From contig NC_134464.1 of NCBI RefSeq assembly GCF_047948215.1, forward strand, positions 35,401,020 through 35,465,019: a stretch of DNA of 64,000 nt, read 5' to 3'. Positions 12,300 to 26,120 of the stretch are shown piece after piece. Position 1 is the stretch's first letter; each line of letters opens with the position of its first letter. The DNA comes from Lycorma delicatula (taxonomy: Eukaryota > Arthropoda > Insecta > Hemiptera > Fulgoridae). The translations under genes and the position numbers were made by a program. The notes beneath the pieces are model-generated. The model did no database searches. It worked only from the letters and a program-made list of their open reading frames with translations, and was not told where the DNA came from.

Positions 12300-12740
12300 T
12301 TAATTAATTTGGTCCCACTTTTCAGGCTTCTCCTGATTGGGCCATTAACATCATAGATCTTCACTTTTCCTGTTAAAAAATAATCTTCTAACTTCTTCAC
12401 TCCAAAATATTCCGTTTAATTTCTAATTTTATCACAGTATCATATCACATCCTCATAGGTTTCCCTATAATTCAGCTGATGTCCTTCTGCTTAAAAAAAT
12501 ACCTTAAATAGCTTTTTTTTTGATTTACCATTCTTTTCAAATTTCTAAGTTCATTTTCTTTTTCCAAACTCTATCAAGTGTTCTATCCACACCCACCGAT
12601 TCCCTTATCTATTATTTTTTTTATTTTGCTTCTTGTTGTGTTCCCTTGAATGATTTTCTGTATTGAATCATACTTCTATCCCATCAGAACCCAGTTTTCT
12701 GCAATTTTTTGGCATTTACTTATCTCATACTAGACTTCTG
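12300..12740. repeat. unidentified old repeat-like patch
   Basis: This patch is less A-rich than its surroundings and contains C/T-rich words (ttctcctgattgggcc, acccaccgattccc). Translation of the minus strand gives short basic stretches broken by stops, suggesting an old retroelement, but no diagnostic motif can be named. Confidence 0.25.
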
Positions 12741-14903
12741 ATATTCTAGTATAATCTAAACTTTTGTACTTTTTTAATGTTATTAACACATTAAGTATTT
12801 TTTTTCAGATTTTTACCTTAAAAATTATTTTAATTGATAAATAAGAATACACTAATCAGTGTATAAAATATTTTGTTTACAGCAGAACTTCAGACTTGTT
12901 AATTTTGATGTACAATGCAAGCAAGTTCATTCATTACTGTATTATTCCAGATTTTAAAATGAATGAAATTTTTAATTAAGGAAATTGCTGTAACTAAAGA
13001 TAGATAAATTAAATATCTCATTTATCTTTATGTATGAAAAATAATCATCTGAAAAAATTACTTGATAAAACATATTTGCCAATCAATATGTACCTCTCTA
13101 AACACACTAATGTAATAAATTTTTTTTTTGAAACTAATTTAACTGAAACTTACTCACTATAGTCCTCTTTTCAGTTGATGATCATCATATCAAGCAAATA
13201 TCAATTCATCATTCTTACTATACTTTTTTTTGTTAAAACTGCTACACTTGCAACAGCTAATTGTTTCTGTATAATTGCAATAATTTGGTGTAAATATTTG
13301 TATTCGATTTTGTTATATTTTCCTGAAAAATCCATTTAGAATTGTTTTCAGTTAGGATAAAATTGCATACGTCAGCAATACAGTAACTCTTGTAACTTTT
13401 TTTTTTTAATATAATGTTTCTGATGTATTTTTCTTATATTTGAAAAAATGAATGGTAGAAAAATGTTTAATTTTAAAGATTTATAATAATTACCAAAATA
13501 TAGCAGGTTATAATGTTTTTCTTATTTCTTTAAAATAAAATAAACGTATAATCCCAAAATATAGTTTTCTATTCTAATTTAATCTTTTTTGAGGAAAACT
13601 ATGATTTCAGTAGAAGTAAAGCTATCTTGGATTTTGTAAAATTATCTTAACTTAAGGCCAAGTATAATCGTTGGGTTATGAACCTTAACTTCTTCAAACC
13701 AAAATTTTAAGTAAAAAAATTTTCAAATAAAAACAAATTAAATATTTTTCTAATGATAATTCGTATATATCACAGTTTTTAAGGTTGTGTGATAATTTAC
13801 CCATGAACTTTGATCATACAAAATGTGGCACTAGCCATATTAAAAAATGCTGATAAATATAAATTTGAATACTAATTCAAATTTTTATAATTTTTTCAAA
13901 TAATATTGTTTTCCGTGCCTTCACAAATCTACTTGTTTTAATCCGTTGTTATTTAACTGCTTTACAAGCAATTACTTCCTGCTTTGTAAATAAATAAATA
14001 ATGAAGGAACAATAATTGAATATTTTTATAAATAAGACCTTTATTATCATTTTATGTCACTTAAGACTAAGTGTACTTTGTAGTTGAAATTCTTAGAATT
14101 ATAAATCACAAAAAGTTCAACGGTGCAACTACTAGCTCGAATTACTGTTTTCTTTCTTTAATTTCTTCTTTTTTTTCATTTTTGTCTTGTTTATTATATT
14201 GATATTTTTAATTCTATTAAATTAACATTAACTTTTTAAATATATTTTAAACATTTAAAAAAAAATTTGTTTAACGTTTCATTGTTTATAAGATTTAGAT
14301 GTACTTTTTTATTAGTGATATTAATATAAATTATTTTATCAAAATGTCAAAATTATAGTATTGTAATCATCATTAACTCATTAATTCAACCTTAATCAAT
14401 CATTCCTTAGCATTTGTCTCATTGCACTACATTACTTACATTTTTATGTTTAACAAAATTATAACTGAAGAGAAGAATATTATTTAATTGACAGCAGAAT
14501 TAAAGTAAAAAATATAAGAGGGAGCTTGTAGTTACTGGCAACTGCATAATCAAGTACTGCATTTTTATCTGTTACATAATTTTTGAAGTGTTGTCTGTTA
14601 ACAGAAAAGATGTATAATATTAATTAATAATACATTTTTAGAAGATTGCCTGCAACATTCATATTTCCTTGTTCCTGTCACGTATTATACAACTTTTTTC
14701 TAAAACCCTTTTTAAATTTTATTTACATGATACTTCCCAGAACAGATTTAAGAGACTATTAATTCAGCATATATCAATATTTTATCTTATTTATAATTTT
14801 AATCATTAAACCTTACAGTCTTTAGTTTAGTTTTTATAAGAAGCTAAGTTAGATGTTTTACTAGCGATATTTTAATAGTTTCCCATATTGAACTGAAGTA
14901 GTA
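12741..14903. other. A+T-rich noncoding DNA
   Basis: No gene, tRNA-like box, TIR pair or recognisable transposase segment was found. Confidence 0.5.
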
Positions 14904-14905
14904 TA

Positions 14906-15817
14906 CAGGGTTAAAGAAAAAGGTTGCAGCCATAAAAAACATACCTCCCTATGTAATTGAGTATTAATTGGAACTGCAAAATAATTGGGATATTATCAAG
15001 TTTTTTAGACTAGACCAGCCGGTCTAGTCCAGACCTTGAGGTGATGCACATAATAGCACAACGCCTCTGCATCACTGTCAGTCAGTGCAACGGTGACAGT
15101 TCAGCAGAAAGCAAGTGCATTTTGTGGTTAGTGGAGTATAAATCAGTTATAACTTTTCAACAGACTTTCCACCATGTTTATAATAATGAACCCCCTCATG
15201 TAAACAGCATTAGACAGTGATACAAGCAGTTTAAGGAATCTGGCAACATGGAAATGAAAAAATCCCCCGAAAGGCCCAGGGGACAAAGCAGTTGAGCCCT
15301 TACGCCAAAGTTGTTGCATGTTTTTCTGCAAGTTGACCAAATTGAACAAGAAAGTAACGTTGCTGTAATCTTTCAACAAGATGGTGCTCCCCCACACTTT
15401 AGCCTAGGCATTTAATACACTCTCAATGAAAGACTTCCTAATTGTTGGATTGGTAGGGCCAGTCCTATGCTTTGGTCTCTGAGAAACCCAGATTTGACAC
15501 ACCTAGAAGTTTTCCTATGGGGATATGTTAAAAAACATTGTCTACAGTGGAAAAAATCAGGGATGTACAACATTTAAGACAATGAATCACAACTGCTATT
15601 GCCACAGTTATGACTCCGGTGATCCAGCAGACGTGGACAGAAATGGATTATCGGCTGGATATTTACAGAATGACCAATGGAGCTCATATTGAAACTTTCT
15701 AAGATATGTAATAAAACTTTTTGAGTTGATAAATTTAAAAAAGTAATCATTTGATTATCTCTAGTAGTTTCTGAGATACCATTTTTTTAAATTGCTGCAA
15801 CCTTTTTTGAGACTTTG
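14906..15817 (+). mobile_element. internally deleted Tc1/mariner-like transposon with TIRs and TA duplication
   Basis: The element is bounded by TA at 14904-14905 and 15818-15819. Its imperfect inverted termini share the core aaaaaggttgcagc. Inside, on the plus strand, is an N-terminal DNA-binding segment (about 15115-15290: YNNEPPHVNSIRQ, then YKQFKESGNMEMKKSP) of the type found in hemipteran and other arthropod elements. It joins directly to the C-terminal catalytic part (about 15365-15690: FQQDGAPPHFSL with a catalytic Asp, NCWIGR, NPDLTHLEVFLWGYVK, then DYRLDIYRMTNGAHIE-like). The DNA between the two parts, which should carry the first catalytic Asp, is missing, and stops break the rest. 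It is therefore a non-autonomous derivative. A 9-bp inverted repeat (gactagacc/ggtctagtc, 15008-15029) lies in its 5' part. Confidence 0.85.
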
Positions 15818-15819
15818 TA

Positions 15820-17030
15820 AAATACATTGTTTCAAAGCAGAAAGGTATTATAAATTTATAGCTTTAATATTATAATTGGTGCTGTGTCATGGTACTCACA
15901 TGCACAATGTACCAGTCAGTATTGTTTTCTCTGAGAGTATTGGTATTTACTAATCACCATTTCCAATGATTAGGACTTGGTGTGCTGAAATGCAACTACG
16001 TATTTGGAAACAGTTAGCTGATATAAGATACATTTAAAAAAATATATATTACAATTATTGACTTCTATAAAATAAAAATAAAAAAGAAATAAATGTCTTC
16101 AAAGTGTTAATGATTTTTTACTTTTTTTAATCTTCTCTCTCATGATTCTGTATTTTGTGATAACATAATTTTACACACTATTTTATTGACAGAAATATTT
16201 ATTTTTTAATAAAAGAATTTATTAATCATGTAAAAAGTTAATAATAATAATTAAATTATTTTGAAAGTTTACCTGTAGTAATAAATTGTAAAATATATAA
16301 TATAATCAATAATGTGATAAGAAAATACAAGGAATATAATATTTTTATTACATAAATTCTATGTATTGACAAATAAAAAAAATAATAAATTGATTTTTTT
16401 CTGACTTAAAAAGAAAGTATTATTGCTTAAAATATCTGAAACATTTCTTTTGTTTTTGTTATAATATTATATAATTATACAATATGTGTTTAATAATGAA
16501 CTACTTACTGTTAAATTAATATGGTGCTCAATAAATATTTTGTATAAAGAAGAAACAATATTTATAATAAAAAAAGATACAATCTGTTATTTAAATTACA
16601 CACCATGTTATAAAAGCTCAACTTCTGGCATACCATCATATACTAAGGTAAAATATTAATAATATTATTACAGTTATTTTTATAATATAATGTGTAATTA
16701 AATGTACTTTTATTTTTCCTTTGTTAATTTATGCTATCATTGTTGAGTTAAGGAATTTTTAATTTAACAAATTTTTCATGTTTTCAGTAGTAATATTTTT
16801 ATTGTAATTATTGTATATATTATAAATATTTAATTTTTAGTGATACTGTTCCTAGTCATTATGATTATTTATTGTTAGTTAAATTATAAATAATTTTTTT
16901 ATAATGATCTCAATTTTGTGAACTTGTTAATTATGAAGCATATTCTAGTGGTTTCCAGCTCATTTAATTTTGAAAATTATGTTTTATTATCTTTTCTGAA
17001 TAGGCTGTTGGCCCAGTTATAAGTTCAGTA
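15820..17030. other. A+T-rich noncoding DNA
   Basis: No gene or recognisable repeat was seen beyond simple A/T tracts. Confidence 0.5.
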
Positions 17031-17069
17031 ATTGGTCCCCATTCCCCAGTAGTTGAGTTCTCCATTCTC

Positions 17070-17135
17070 AGGTCAGTCATTCTTTAATACCTTATGGTGG
17101 TTCTGAAGGCTAAACATAAAAAGATAAAAAAGTCA
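17070..17135 (+). repeat. SINE 3' tail fragment
   Basis: The run aataccttatggtggttc, followed by tgaaggctaaacataaaaaga, matches the tail shared by SINE-A and SINE-B in this window (aatacctaacggtggtc...ggaggttaaacaaaaaagaa). The head is not recognisable. Confidence 0.55.
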
Positions 17136-19120
17136 ATTATTCTTGAAACATTCCCATTAATTGAAATCCAACAATTAAAGTACATGAATTATATAGATAT
17201 TCAAATATAATTAAGTATCAATAAACCACAGAATTTAATACATGTTACATTAGTGTACTTATTCATTGCAATGAAATTTTATTAAATATACATTTTTATT
17301 GCATTATTTATGCATAAAAGACAAAAATTACATTATTTAATAAACATTTTTTTCATAAGATTAAATAAATTGATTTACTTAGAAGTTCATTTGTTTATTC
17401 TTATAGTGATTACAGATTCATGCTAGATTATTATCACTTTATTTGTTTTATAATTAGGATGAGAGGAATTTTGTAGTTATTATTTTCAAATTTAACTGGA
17501 ATTTGACACTACATTCAACTGACAGAAGACACTACAGTAAACCTGAAGTCAGACAGAAGTTGTAGTGCTTCTGTCACTTCACCCATCTTCTATGATAAAC
17601 TTTATAAACTAGTATTTACTTCTAAATTATTATCCATATGTTTAAAAGACATTTTTAATCTAGTTAAATCATTTGGCTGGTAGTTTCTCTTTACTTTGTT
17701 AATTATAAGTAATTAAAAAAATTACAGTGAATTATTAACTAGTTGCTTTAATTGTAGAATGGTTGCTGAACAAAATTGCTTTAATAATAAACTTAACTTT
17801 TTGTTGGGTGGAAAAAGTTATTCTTTTAGCTGCTTCAGAAATACAATATAAAATAGGTTTTATATTACTGCATTAGAATGTATTTGTTAACTGTCATATA
17901 CTTTGTGATTTCCAGTTTATTAAACATTGTTTTTGTTATTGTCATTTTATATTATAACACACAACTTAGGAAGCTATTAAATGATATTTTCCCTGTGTTA
18001 TAAATCCACAAGGTTGTAAAGGGATGCTTTACTATTTATTCAAAACTAAATTATTTCTCTGGCTTGAATAATTTCATTTTCAACAAACAGAACCAATAGT
18101 AACCCACTTTTTTTTTATTAGTTATGCATTACAATTCTTCAAACCATTAAACTTCCCATTTTAGACAATATATTTAAATACAACAAGCATAGTGATAGTC
18201 TGAAAAACTGAAAGACATAAGTATTAAAGCAGTTTTAAGGTAATTTGTTGTTATTTTTATCTACTTAATTATAAAAAGTTTAAAAAAATTATAAATATTG
18301 ACAAAGTTCATTTAAAAATGTCTATTACTCCATTACTAAATCCATGACTTTGCTTTAATTTCCATTATTATAGAAACTCTACATAAACAATTAAACATTT
18401 TGTTATTCCAATTTGCAAAAAAAGGATTAACCTGTATGCTTGGATTTAATCTTAATTAACAGTACATAATTATATGGATTTTTTTTAGGCAGTCTAAATT
18501 ATTTTTTTAAATTTTCATGGTTATCATTACTGCATTATTCATTAATATTTGATCAGAGATTTGTATTTTTGTAATTATAAATAATGCAATGATTTTTTAT
18601 AACTTTTTTCCAATAATTTTGGGCTTCTAGCCCAAAATTTGGATTATTAGGATTAGATTTTAGTTGTAACGGGAAATTCTGAGATAGTTTGTCATTCAGA
18701 GTCAGATCCACCGGTTATGATTTTAGTTATTTAAATTTGAATAACTTTATTAATAATGTATTTTGACTGTTGGGGTTCAAATAGTGGCAATTTCTCATAA
18801 CTGTTTTTCTTGAAAGTAGAGAACAAATGTCAAATTATAATTAAATTCAAGTCTTTTATGAGACAATATGATCTCAAAATAATTATGTTAATATTTTCTT
18901 CACTACAGATGTTATTGGATTTTTTCTGGATTTTGAAAAATTGTACTTATTTTATTATATCATTATATTAGAAGCTTAATCATGATTCATGCTCGTTTTT
19001 AACAAGGAAGGTGTAGATGAAATAATGTGTTAAATCCTTTGTGAGAATTGAAATTACAGTCTTGTGTAAATGAATGTGAAAAAGAGTATATTTTCAAAAA
19101 TAATCAAATTTATTACAAAA
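17136..19120. other. A+T-rich noncoding DNA with one hairpin
   Basis: A perfect 10-bp stem, aattttgggc/gcccaaaatt with a 5-base loop, lies at 18615-18639. No gene is visible. Confidence 0.5.
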
Positions 19121-19149
19121 AATAATGTACAGTGTTTATTACAGTATTT

Positions 19150-20060
19150 TTTAGTATTTAATAAGTCCTCCTCCATCTTGAATATCTATTTCAATTGTTT
19201 CAGGCATTGAATTTATACGTTTTTTACATATTTCTTTAATTTCTTGATCGTGAAGCTACACATTTATCACAGCATAAATCATCTTCTCTTTGGTAGTGCA
19301 GTCCATTTTTCTCAGTCTTTTCTTCACAATTGCCTATACATTTTCAATTGGGTTCAGATCTGGTGAATTTCCACATCAGTCCAAAGACTGAATTCCTTTT
19401 TGAGACATGAAAAGCTTAACTTTCTTTAATGAGTGGCAGGGGCCCAAATATTGTTGGAAAACAGTGTTTTCAACTTCAAGTAAATCTGCAAGTTTTTGAA
19501 GTTCTGGTAGAGCCCTATTTTCTAATAATGGGATGTACTTTTCACTGTTCATCATTCTAGAGATGGGTTCTAATGTTGTAAATCCAAAGTAGTTGAAGTA
19601 TCCCCAAAACATCTTCTTTAAAGGATGCTTGACAACTTGTTTGTTGTGTTTTGGCAAAACCCGCTCATCATCACTTCTACACATATGTGACACACTTCAC
19701 CCTGAACTAGAAAATGATTCTCGTCAGAGAAAAGGATTTTTCTCTGAGTCTCAGCACTCCAGTTTGTATTTTTTGGCCCAAAGAAGCTTTTTCTTCTTCA
19801 TGGCATCTGTAAGAAGTTGTTTTCTTATAGGCCTTCATGCCTTGTAACCACTTTCCAGAAGTCTTATGCACACAATAGAATCGTGAATTTTCACACCAGC
19901 TGGTTCTAAGTCTTTTTGTAACTTAGAACTACTTTTCTGAGGATTAATTTTACTTACTATATGTAAAATATCTTTACTTTATGTAAAATCTTTATAGATG
20001 GTTTTACGTTTTCTTCCACAGCGACCATTTTGTTGGGGTGAAATTGAATCATCTCAAGAT
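19150..20060 (-). pseudogene. Tc1-family transposase relic
   Basis: Minus-strand reading gives Tc1 DDE blocks in order: FSDEN near 19725 (the first catalytic Asp), KHNKQVVKHPLKKMFWGYF (19640-19590), then MMNSEKYIPLLENRALPELQK, VFQQYLGPCHSLKKVKLFM (family pattern FQQDxAPCH, with the catalytic Asp replaced by Tyr) and QKGIQSLD. After a frameshift come HQI*TQLKM (from DLNPIENVW), EKWTALPKR and a C-terminal ICAVIN-like remnant down to about 19160. The longest intact frame is 19693-19376 (105 codons). Loss of the second catalytic residue plus several breaks make it inactive. Clear terminal repeats were not found. Confidence 0.85.
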
Positions 20061-20310
20061 TTTATTTAATTATCTTATTAACTACACTTAAGACTAACCT
20101 TACACTTTTTGCTATCTGTCTTTGGTCATACGAGTATGTTCATTGAGTGTTATTCCCTTGCTTCTTTTCTTAGCAGTTAAAAACATATGCTACTTTTCTA
20201 AATTTATTAATGAAGTCACAAGAACACTTACACTAGAAGAAACCAAACTAAAATAGTTAAGCAATACACATATCCTTCCAAAACAAACAAGATATTTTCA
20301 GGCAATACTG

Positions 20311-20475
20311 GAAGCTGGCCTCCGTGGTGCAAGTGGTAGCGTCTCGGCCTTTCATCCAGAGGTCCTGGGTTTGAATTCTGGTCAGGCATGGCATTTTCAC
20401 ATGCTACAAAAATTTTCATTTATCTCATCCTCTGAAGCAATACCTAACGGTGGTCTTGGAGGTAAAAAAAAAAGA
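20311..20475 (+). repeat. SINE-B copy, nearly complete
   Basis: The copy opens with the tRNA-like head gctggcctccgtggtgcaag and tggtagcgtctcgg (A-box region). The B box is gggtttgaattc. The body has ggcatggcattttcacatgc, and the tail has catcctctgaagcaatacct, then ggaggt and an A-rich end. Pol III internal promoter boxes and an A-rich tail are the SINE hallmarks. It lies close to the Tc1 relic. No clean target-site duplication was seen. Confidence 0.8.
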
Positions 20476-23400
20476 AATAGTTGAAATGGAGGAAAACACC
20501 TATACTATACTTGGAAACAGTGATACAACACAACTAACTAAAAATTACCTCTTGTTCACATTAATTTACACAAGACTTTCTATCCATGAGCTAGAATATT
20601 AACTACTAATATTAAATAATTCACAAAATATTTAATATTTACAAAACAGTTATTATGTTTGTCCATGACAGTAGGCAATAAAAATTATTTAAAACATCCG
20701 TTATGCGACATTACATCGCAAGTTTAAGCTGGGGACTAACATTTAAACTATTCTAGGGGATGATGAAATGTTTTTATCTTATGTTTTACAGTTCCTTAGG
20801 GCTTTCTGTTAATAATCAATCATTTAAATTACTGTAACGTATACTAGCTATTCTTGGTAATTGTTGTATAGCAGTATGAAATTTTAGTGGTCTAATTGGA
20901 ATATAAAATATGATATATGTTTATTTATACAACAAGCATGTTGTTTCCAGGTAATGATAATGCCAAAGTGTTTTTCTCCTGGAAATAAACAAACTGTTTT
21001 GGATTTTAACTGTGAATGTTCATTTAGTATATGATCAACAATTACCAACCACAGACTCAAATTACAAATCTTTTATAACATGGTTGAACATAATGAAATA
21101 TAAAAAAAAAACAAAAAAAAAACAGAAAAAATGATATACTAAACAAAGAGGCACAATTCATATCCAACACACTTTTTAATCACATATTTGCCAGATTAAA
21201 AACTATAGGCTAACACCAATGTATGATGTGTACTATTTGTGACTGAAGGTGGTTGCAAGTTGATAAAAAAACATTTAAAAATAATTTACAAGTTGATTCA
21301 GTGTAATTCCAAATGTTAAAAAGCATTTGATGTTTAAATAATAAACAAAAATAATCAAATACGTGTTCATTTGACATAAATTAGCATTTCCTTGAAGTTA
21401 CAGTAAAACAATTTCAAAAACAAAAATAAAGAATTCTCATGATGAAAACAAGCAAAAAAATGTTTGAATTTTTATATTTTATCTGTTCTTGTAAAATGTA
21501 TGTATATAAACGCGTAGATTTGATGAAACATTTTTATGTATACGTTCTGCATTTGTGTGCACAATCCAGATTCATTAAGAATTCTACTACTGTTGAATTA
21601 GTTTCTGCTAACTATTCACATGCTTCTCAACTAACATCAATTACAAAAAAGATTTCTCTTATAATTTGTTTTTGTATCCTCTAACCAAATGTGTTATGCA
21701 CATTTTGTTGAATTAGTATTTTGAGTTATGGTGACTTAATTTCATTTCAGTAATAATAATAATAATAAGTAGGCTTTTTAATAACTTTTTTTAATTGTTT
21801 ATCAAAATTATTCAATTTATTATTTTAAAAAATTTTAAATCAAATCATTTTTTAAATTCTCTCTGCATACCTTGCAATATTTATTTCTTCAATTTCCAAT
21901 AGTCAAAAGAAGTAGGTTATTATAATTTCATTTCATTGTAGCTGGAAACCACTATGTAAGTATTTATTATTCATGTTTATATACTAATATTCAGCTTTAA
22001 TACTAATAAAATAACTAATTCTAGATATATAAAATACGTGTAGTTTAAATGTTTAGTAAATGAAACTGTTAGCATAAATTTAGCAATAATAATAGTAAGG
22101 TTATTTAAAAATTTATTGCTATGTATATCATTATGTTTTAAAAGTAGAATAAAAAAATTCCCGAAAGATCAATAGAACTGTTTACAGTTTCTGTAATTAA
22201 TGCTTTTTATATTAATTTCTTATCTGTTTATCATAATGTAATATTGTCATACTCTGCTGGTCAGAGAAAAGGAATTTTTTTTCTAGCTTTTACAATATTC
22301 ATATTACTACTTTACATATTATAAAAATTCTGATTTGTAGAAGAAATATGTGTTTGATGTGCTAATAATAGTTAATATATTATCAATAGATTGTTAGGAA
22401 CAACAATAATTATTATTGTAATATTAATAATGAAAAAAAAAATGTGATTGCATTAGTCAATAAAATTAATAAAAATATATCAAACAAGGTATCTTATAAT
22501 GTAGACTGTTGAAAATATTGTTGTGTTTAGCATTAGGCTAAATATTTATAAGTATTATTAAGAACTACTGGTTGCAAGTATTTAAGTCTGAGGATTTTAA
22601 CCGCAGTTTTTCATATCTATAAATTATAGAAGGTAAATGCATTTTTTTTAAATTTGTTTTTCATTGCTTTAAAATTACTTACATTATTTCATTTATTCTA
22701 TGATTTTAATAAACATTTTACCTAATAAATTTCACTCTTATCTAATGGATGTGGTCTCAGTGTAAATTGATGATTATGGCTGTTTGATACATGAATATTA
22801 ATTATCTTACAGGTAGAATACAGAAATTGTTAAGTACACAGTATACATTATTTTAATAAAAACACTGTAAAAAATATACATTCTTAAATATATTAAAAAG
22901 AAGTTTTCTTTCATTTATTAACATGATAAAACCAGGTTAACTTTGAAAAAATAAGTTAAAAAATATTAATTTCTAAATGTGTTTAATTTTGTTTCAAAAG
23001 ATATTTTTAAAGCTTTTTACAGCTCCTTTGATGCTGCTAAATTACACCACCTGCAACTCTACCAGTGATCAAAAAGATTTAGTACTTAACATCCATTTAA
23101 TAATACAAATATACAAGTAATTGGGTAACGTAAAACAAAAACATTGTTTGACGTAAAGTTTGGTGTGTAATTTGTTTGTTTATAAAGTGCATGTGTTGGT
23201 AGTGTTACTTGAGTTTTAAATAATTAAAGTTAACATACTTGAAAATTAAATACTTAATAAATTTCTCTAAAATGAATAAAACTTAAATACTGTCTTTATA
23301 AATTTAGCCTACACCATTCATTTATGGGATGTTATCTAAAACTTGGCGTTTATGTGCAGTATTCTTTAAGAGATGTATATTTTATATTTTATTATACAAG

Positions 23401-24930
23401 ATTAATAAATAAATATTTTATTGGGTTATAACACAATTGTAGATTATACAAATCATATGAAATATAATAGATGTGTTATTCCATTAATAACAAAAAGGAA
23501 TTGTTCTAGCATTTGCCTACAAGATAAGGATCAAACAGAACTTGAAAAAAACCTTGATCAGAGCAGCATCACTACATACAAAAATAATAAATAAAAAAGA
23601 AAAATGATTTAAGTAATATTAATAAATAAAAATAACAGTGATGGTTATGTGAAGTTATTAAATACTAATAAAAATTGGTGAAAAATAAAACAATAATTTT
23701 AAATGCATTATATTTTTATTAAACATTTGCTGAATGGTTTTTTTCAAAACATTTAGCAAGTATTTAGAATAATGAAAGATAAGTTATTATTTATAAAATT
23801 TGAAACGGATATAGACAATGATTGTCTTGGTAATTGTTAATGTTTAATTGAATTTCATGATATTCTATATTAAACTCATTATTTCATTTCATTAAGTGGA
23901 AATGAAGAATGAAACGGCTACCTCATTGAAAGGAATTTGGTTATTTGGTTTTATTATAATATGATCAATGAAACATAAAAAATAACACATTATTTATGTT
24001 CACATGAATGCCAATTTTTCTATAAATGAGCAGTTTTCTTCTTTTTTTTTTGCTAATCATAATTTGTTTCATTCCTATAATAGACTTTTTACCTGTTCAA
24101 AATCTTTCTCAAAGTTATTCAGATTAGTTATTTTATTTATTTTTGTCAGGGAGTTGAAAAGTGAAGGAGAAATTACACACCAATGGTTGCTTTTGCTTTT
24201 TGGTTTACCTAATACTTTTCTTGATCATAACACTTGCCACTGTCCTAAGATTAGTTACTTATTAAAAATGAAATTCTATTATTCAGGTCAAAAAAAAAGA
24301 ATAATCACATTAGAAATTATTTTTCTTCTGTTACTGTATTGTTTCTCCTTTTATACTCTATATTTCATTCAAATTTATTTTTTTTTTATATCAATATACT
24401 ACAGACTACTACTGAACAGTTCGTGAACAATTTTTGAGAACAACTAAATATTATCAGTATTTTTCCTTTCACTATGACAAGAAATAATTATCAGTTCATG
24501 AAAGCTGTTACATCAAGTGATGTAATCACAATTATTATACATCGTGATTATACAATATTTAAGCTATAAACAATAAATAACTGATATAATCAAACTGTCA
24601 TAGAGATTATAAATAATTTATGTAAGTCAATGTGTTAAATATAGAATTTTATGAACAACAAAAGTAAAGGAGCAGTCATTGAATAATTTTATGTTTACAT
24701 GATAAGTGACATTAGGGATGTTTATTATGAGTTGACTGAAATATTAAATTTTTATAACAGATAAAAAAATTTAAATTACTTATATTTGTCCAGTTTCTAA
24801 GAAACATATTGTGAAAATTTACAGTTAATTTTGTTTGATTATACTAGTAAAATAGCAAATTCAAAGAAATTTTTACTTTGTTTGTTAAGTAAGAAATACC
24901 AATGTTCAGTAATTTTTCAGAAAAGTGCTG
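20476..24930. other. A+T-rich noncoding DNA
   Basis: No supported gene. The longest open frame (24004-24426, plus strand, 140 codons) is made largely of Phe/Ile/Leu/Tyr from A/T-rich codons, has no splice or family support, and is treated as chance. Confidence 0.45.
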
Positions 24931-24936
24931 TATACT

Positions 24937-25165
24937 TAGTTCCAGCATTCAAGTCCTAGTAAAGACAGTTACTTTTATACAGATTTGAATACTAGATCAT
25001 CAATATTGCTGTTTTTTTGGTGGTTGGGTTTCAATTAACCACACATCTCAGAATGGTCAACCTGAGACTGTACAAGACTACACTTCATTACACTCAAACA
25101 TATCATCCTCATTCATTCTCTGAAGTAATACCTGATGGTAACAGTGAACCAGGTGGGTTAACTAT
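24937..25165 (+). repeat. SINE-A copy, 5'-truncated
   Basis: It begins at the B-box region (agttccagcattcaagtcc, then tagtaaag) and continues through cagatttgaatactagatca, ggtggttgggtttcaattaa, cacacatctcag, ctgagactgtacaagactac and atcatcctcattcat to a tail with ctctgaagtaatacctgatg. The order matches the fuller copy at 38119-38417. Confidence 0.8.
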
Positions 25166-25480
25166 ATTAAACCTAACGGTTGCTAACCTTCCCTAATTAG
25201 CATTAAATACATAAATTACATATACAATGGACTGCAATAACATGATTATAATAACGGTTAACAAACCGTGAATCGATACTAAATGAATAATGACATCTAG
25301 TGGAAAAAACAAAACTGAGATGTGATCTACATATAGCACATTGTCTGCCAGGCATATTATGGAGTTTAAGCTAAAATTATTGCTAAAAATTTCTTGTATG
25401 CAATATAGAACTAGTATGTTCCATGAATTATTATACTAGTTCCCAGTTTATTTATTTACTTATTTGTTTTTTGGGATAGG
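25166..25480. other. noncoding DNA between SINE-A and MITE
   Basis: No gene or named repeat was recognised here. Confidence 0.4.
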
Positions 25481-26120
25481 GGTACTTTTTTGTTTTATGC
25501 TACCCAAAAATTCTTGCCCAAATCATCTCAAAAATAAAACAAATGAGAAAAAAGGTAAAAAAACTTTTTTTACTTATGCTTGCTTACCATAATTAACACA
25601 ATAACATTTTGATTATTTAAATAATAAATAATTGCAACAATTACTGAATTTATTATTTAGATATTCAAAATGTTATTGTGTTAATTAGTCAAGTTTAGCG
25701 AGCGTAGATTAAGTTTGGTTAAATTATATTTATAAAATAAATAAATGTAACTGCTTATATTGAATGAGTTTATAACATGTTCACAACTTGATTTGGCAAG
25801 GAAAAATAATTTTTTTCAATTTAAAAAAAAACTTTTTTTTTCAATTATTTTGATTTTAAAATTATTTTTATGTCCAAAATCGAGCAAATATAATGATTAT
25901 TCAGCGGGGTTAGGGGGATGTAGAGCCCCCAATTGTTATAATATATGCTCATAAATATAAAATTATAATTTTACATAAAAAAATTAATGATTCCTATAAT
26001 TTAAATTAAAAAAAAAAAAATTTTTACCTTTTTTTCTCACCTAAAAATTGTTTTTTTCAACATAATTATTTTTGAGTTGATTTGAGCAAGAATTTTTGGG
26101 TGGCATAAAACGAAAGTACC
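25481..26120. mobile_element. MITE-like element with long terminal inverted repeats
   Basis: The left end (ggtactttttt, then gttttatgctacccaaaaat, tcttgcccaaatcatctcaa) is matched in inverse by the right end (ttgatttgagcaagaat, tttgggtggcataaaacg, aaagtacc). Arms are roughly 60-100 bp and imperfect, and the total is about 640 bp. The inside has no transposase. A central block (ttagcgagcgtaga...gtttggttaaatta) recurs around 39590-39680. Exact target-site duplication is unclear. Confidence 0.75.

Noticed and set aside
12300..12740. Possible LINE fragment on the minus strand
   Set aside because: Only short basic peptides between stops; no motif that would name a family, so left as an unidentified patch.
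24004..24426. Longest open frame in the window (140 codons, plus strand)
   Set aside because: Mostly Phe, Leu, Ile, Tyr and Ser from A/T-rich codons, no splice context, no motif; most likely chance.
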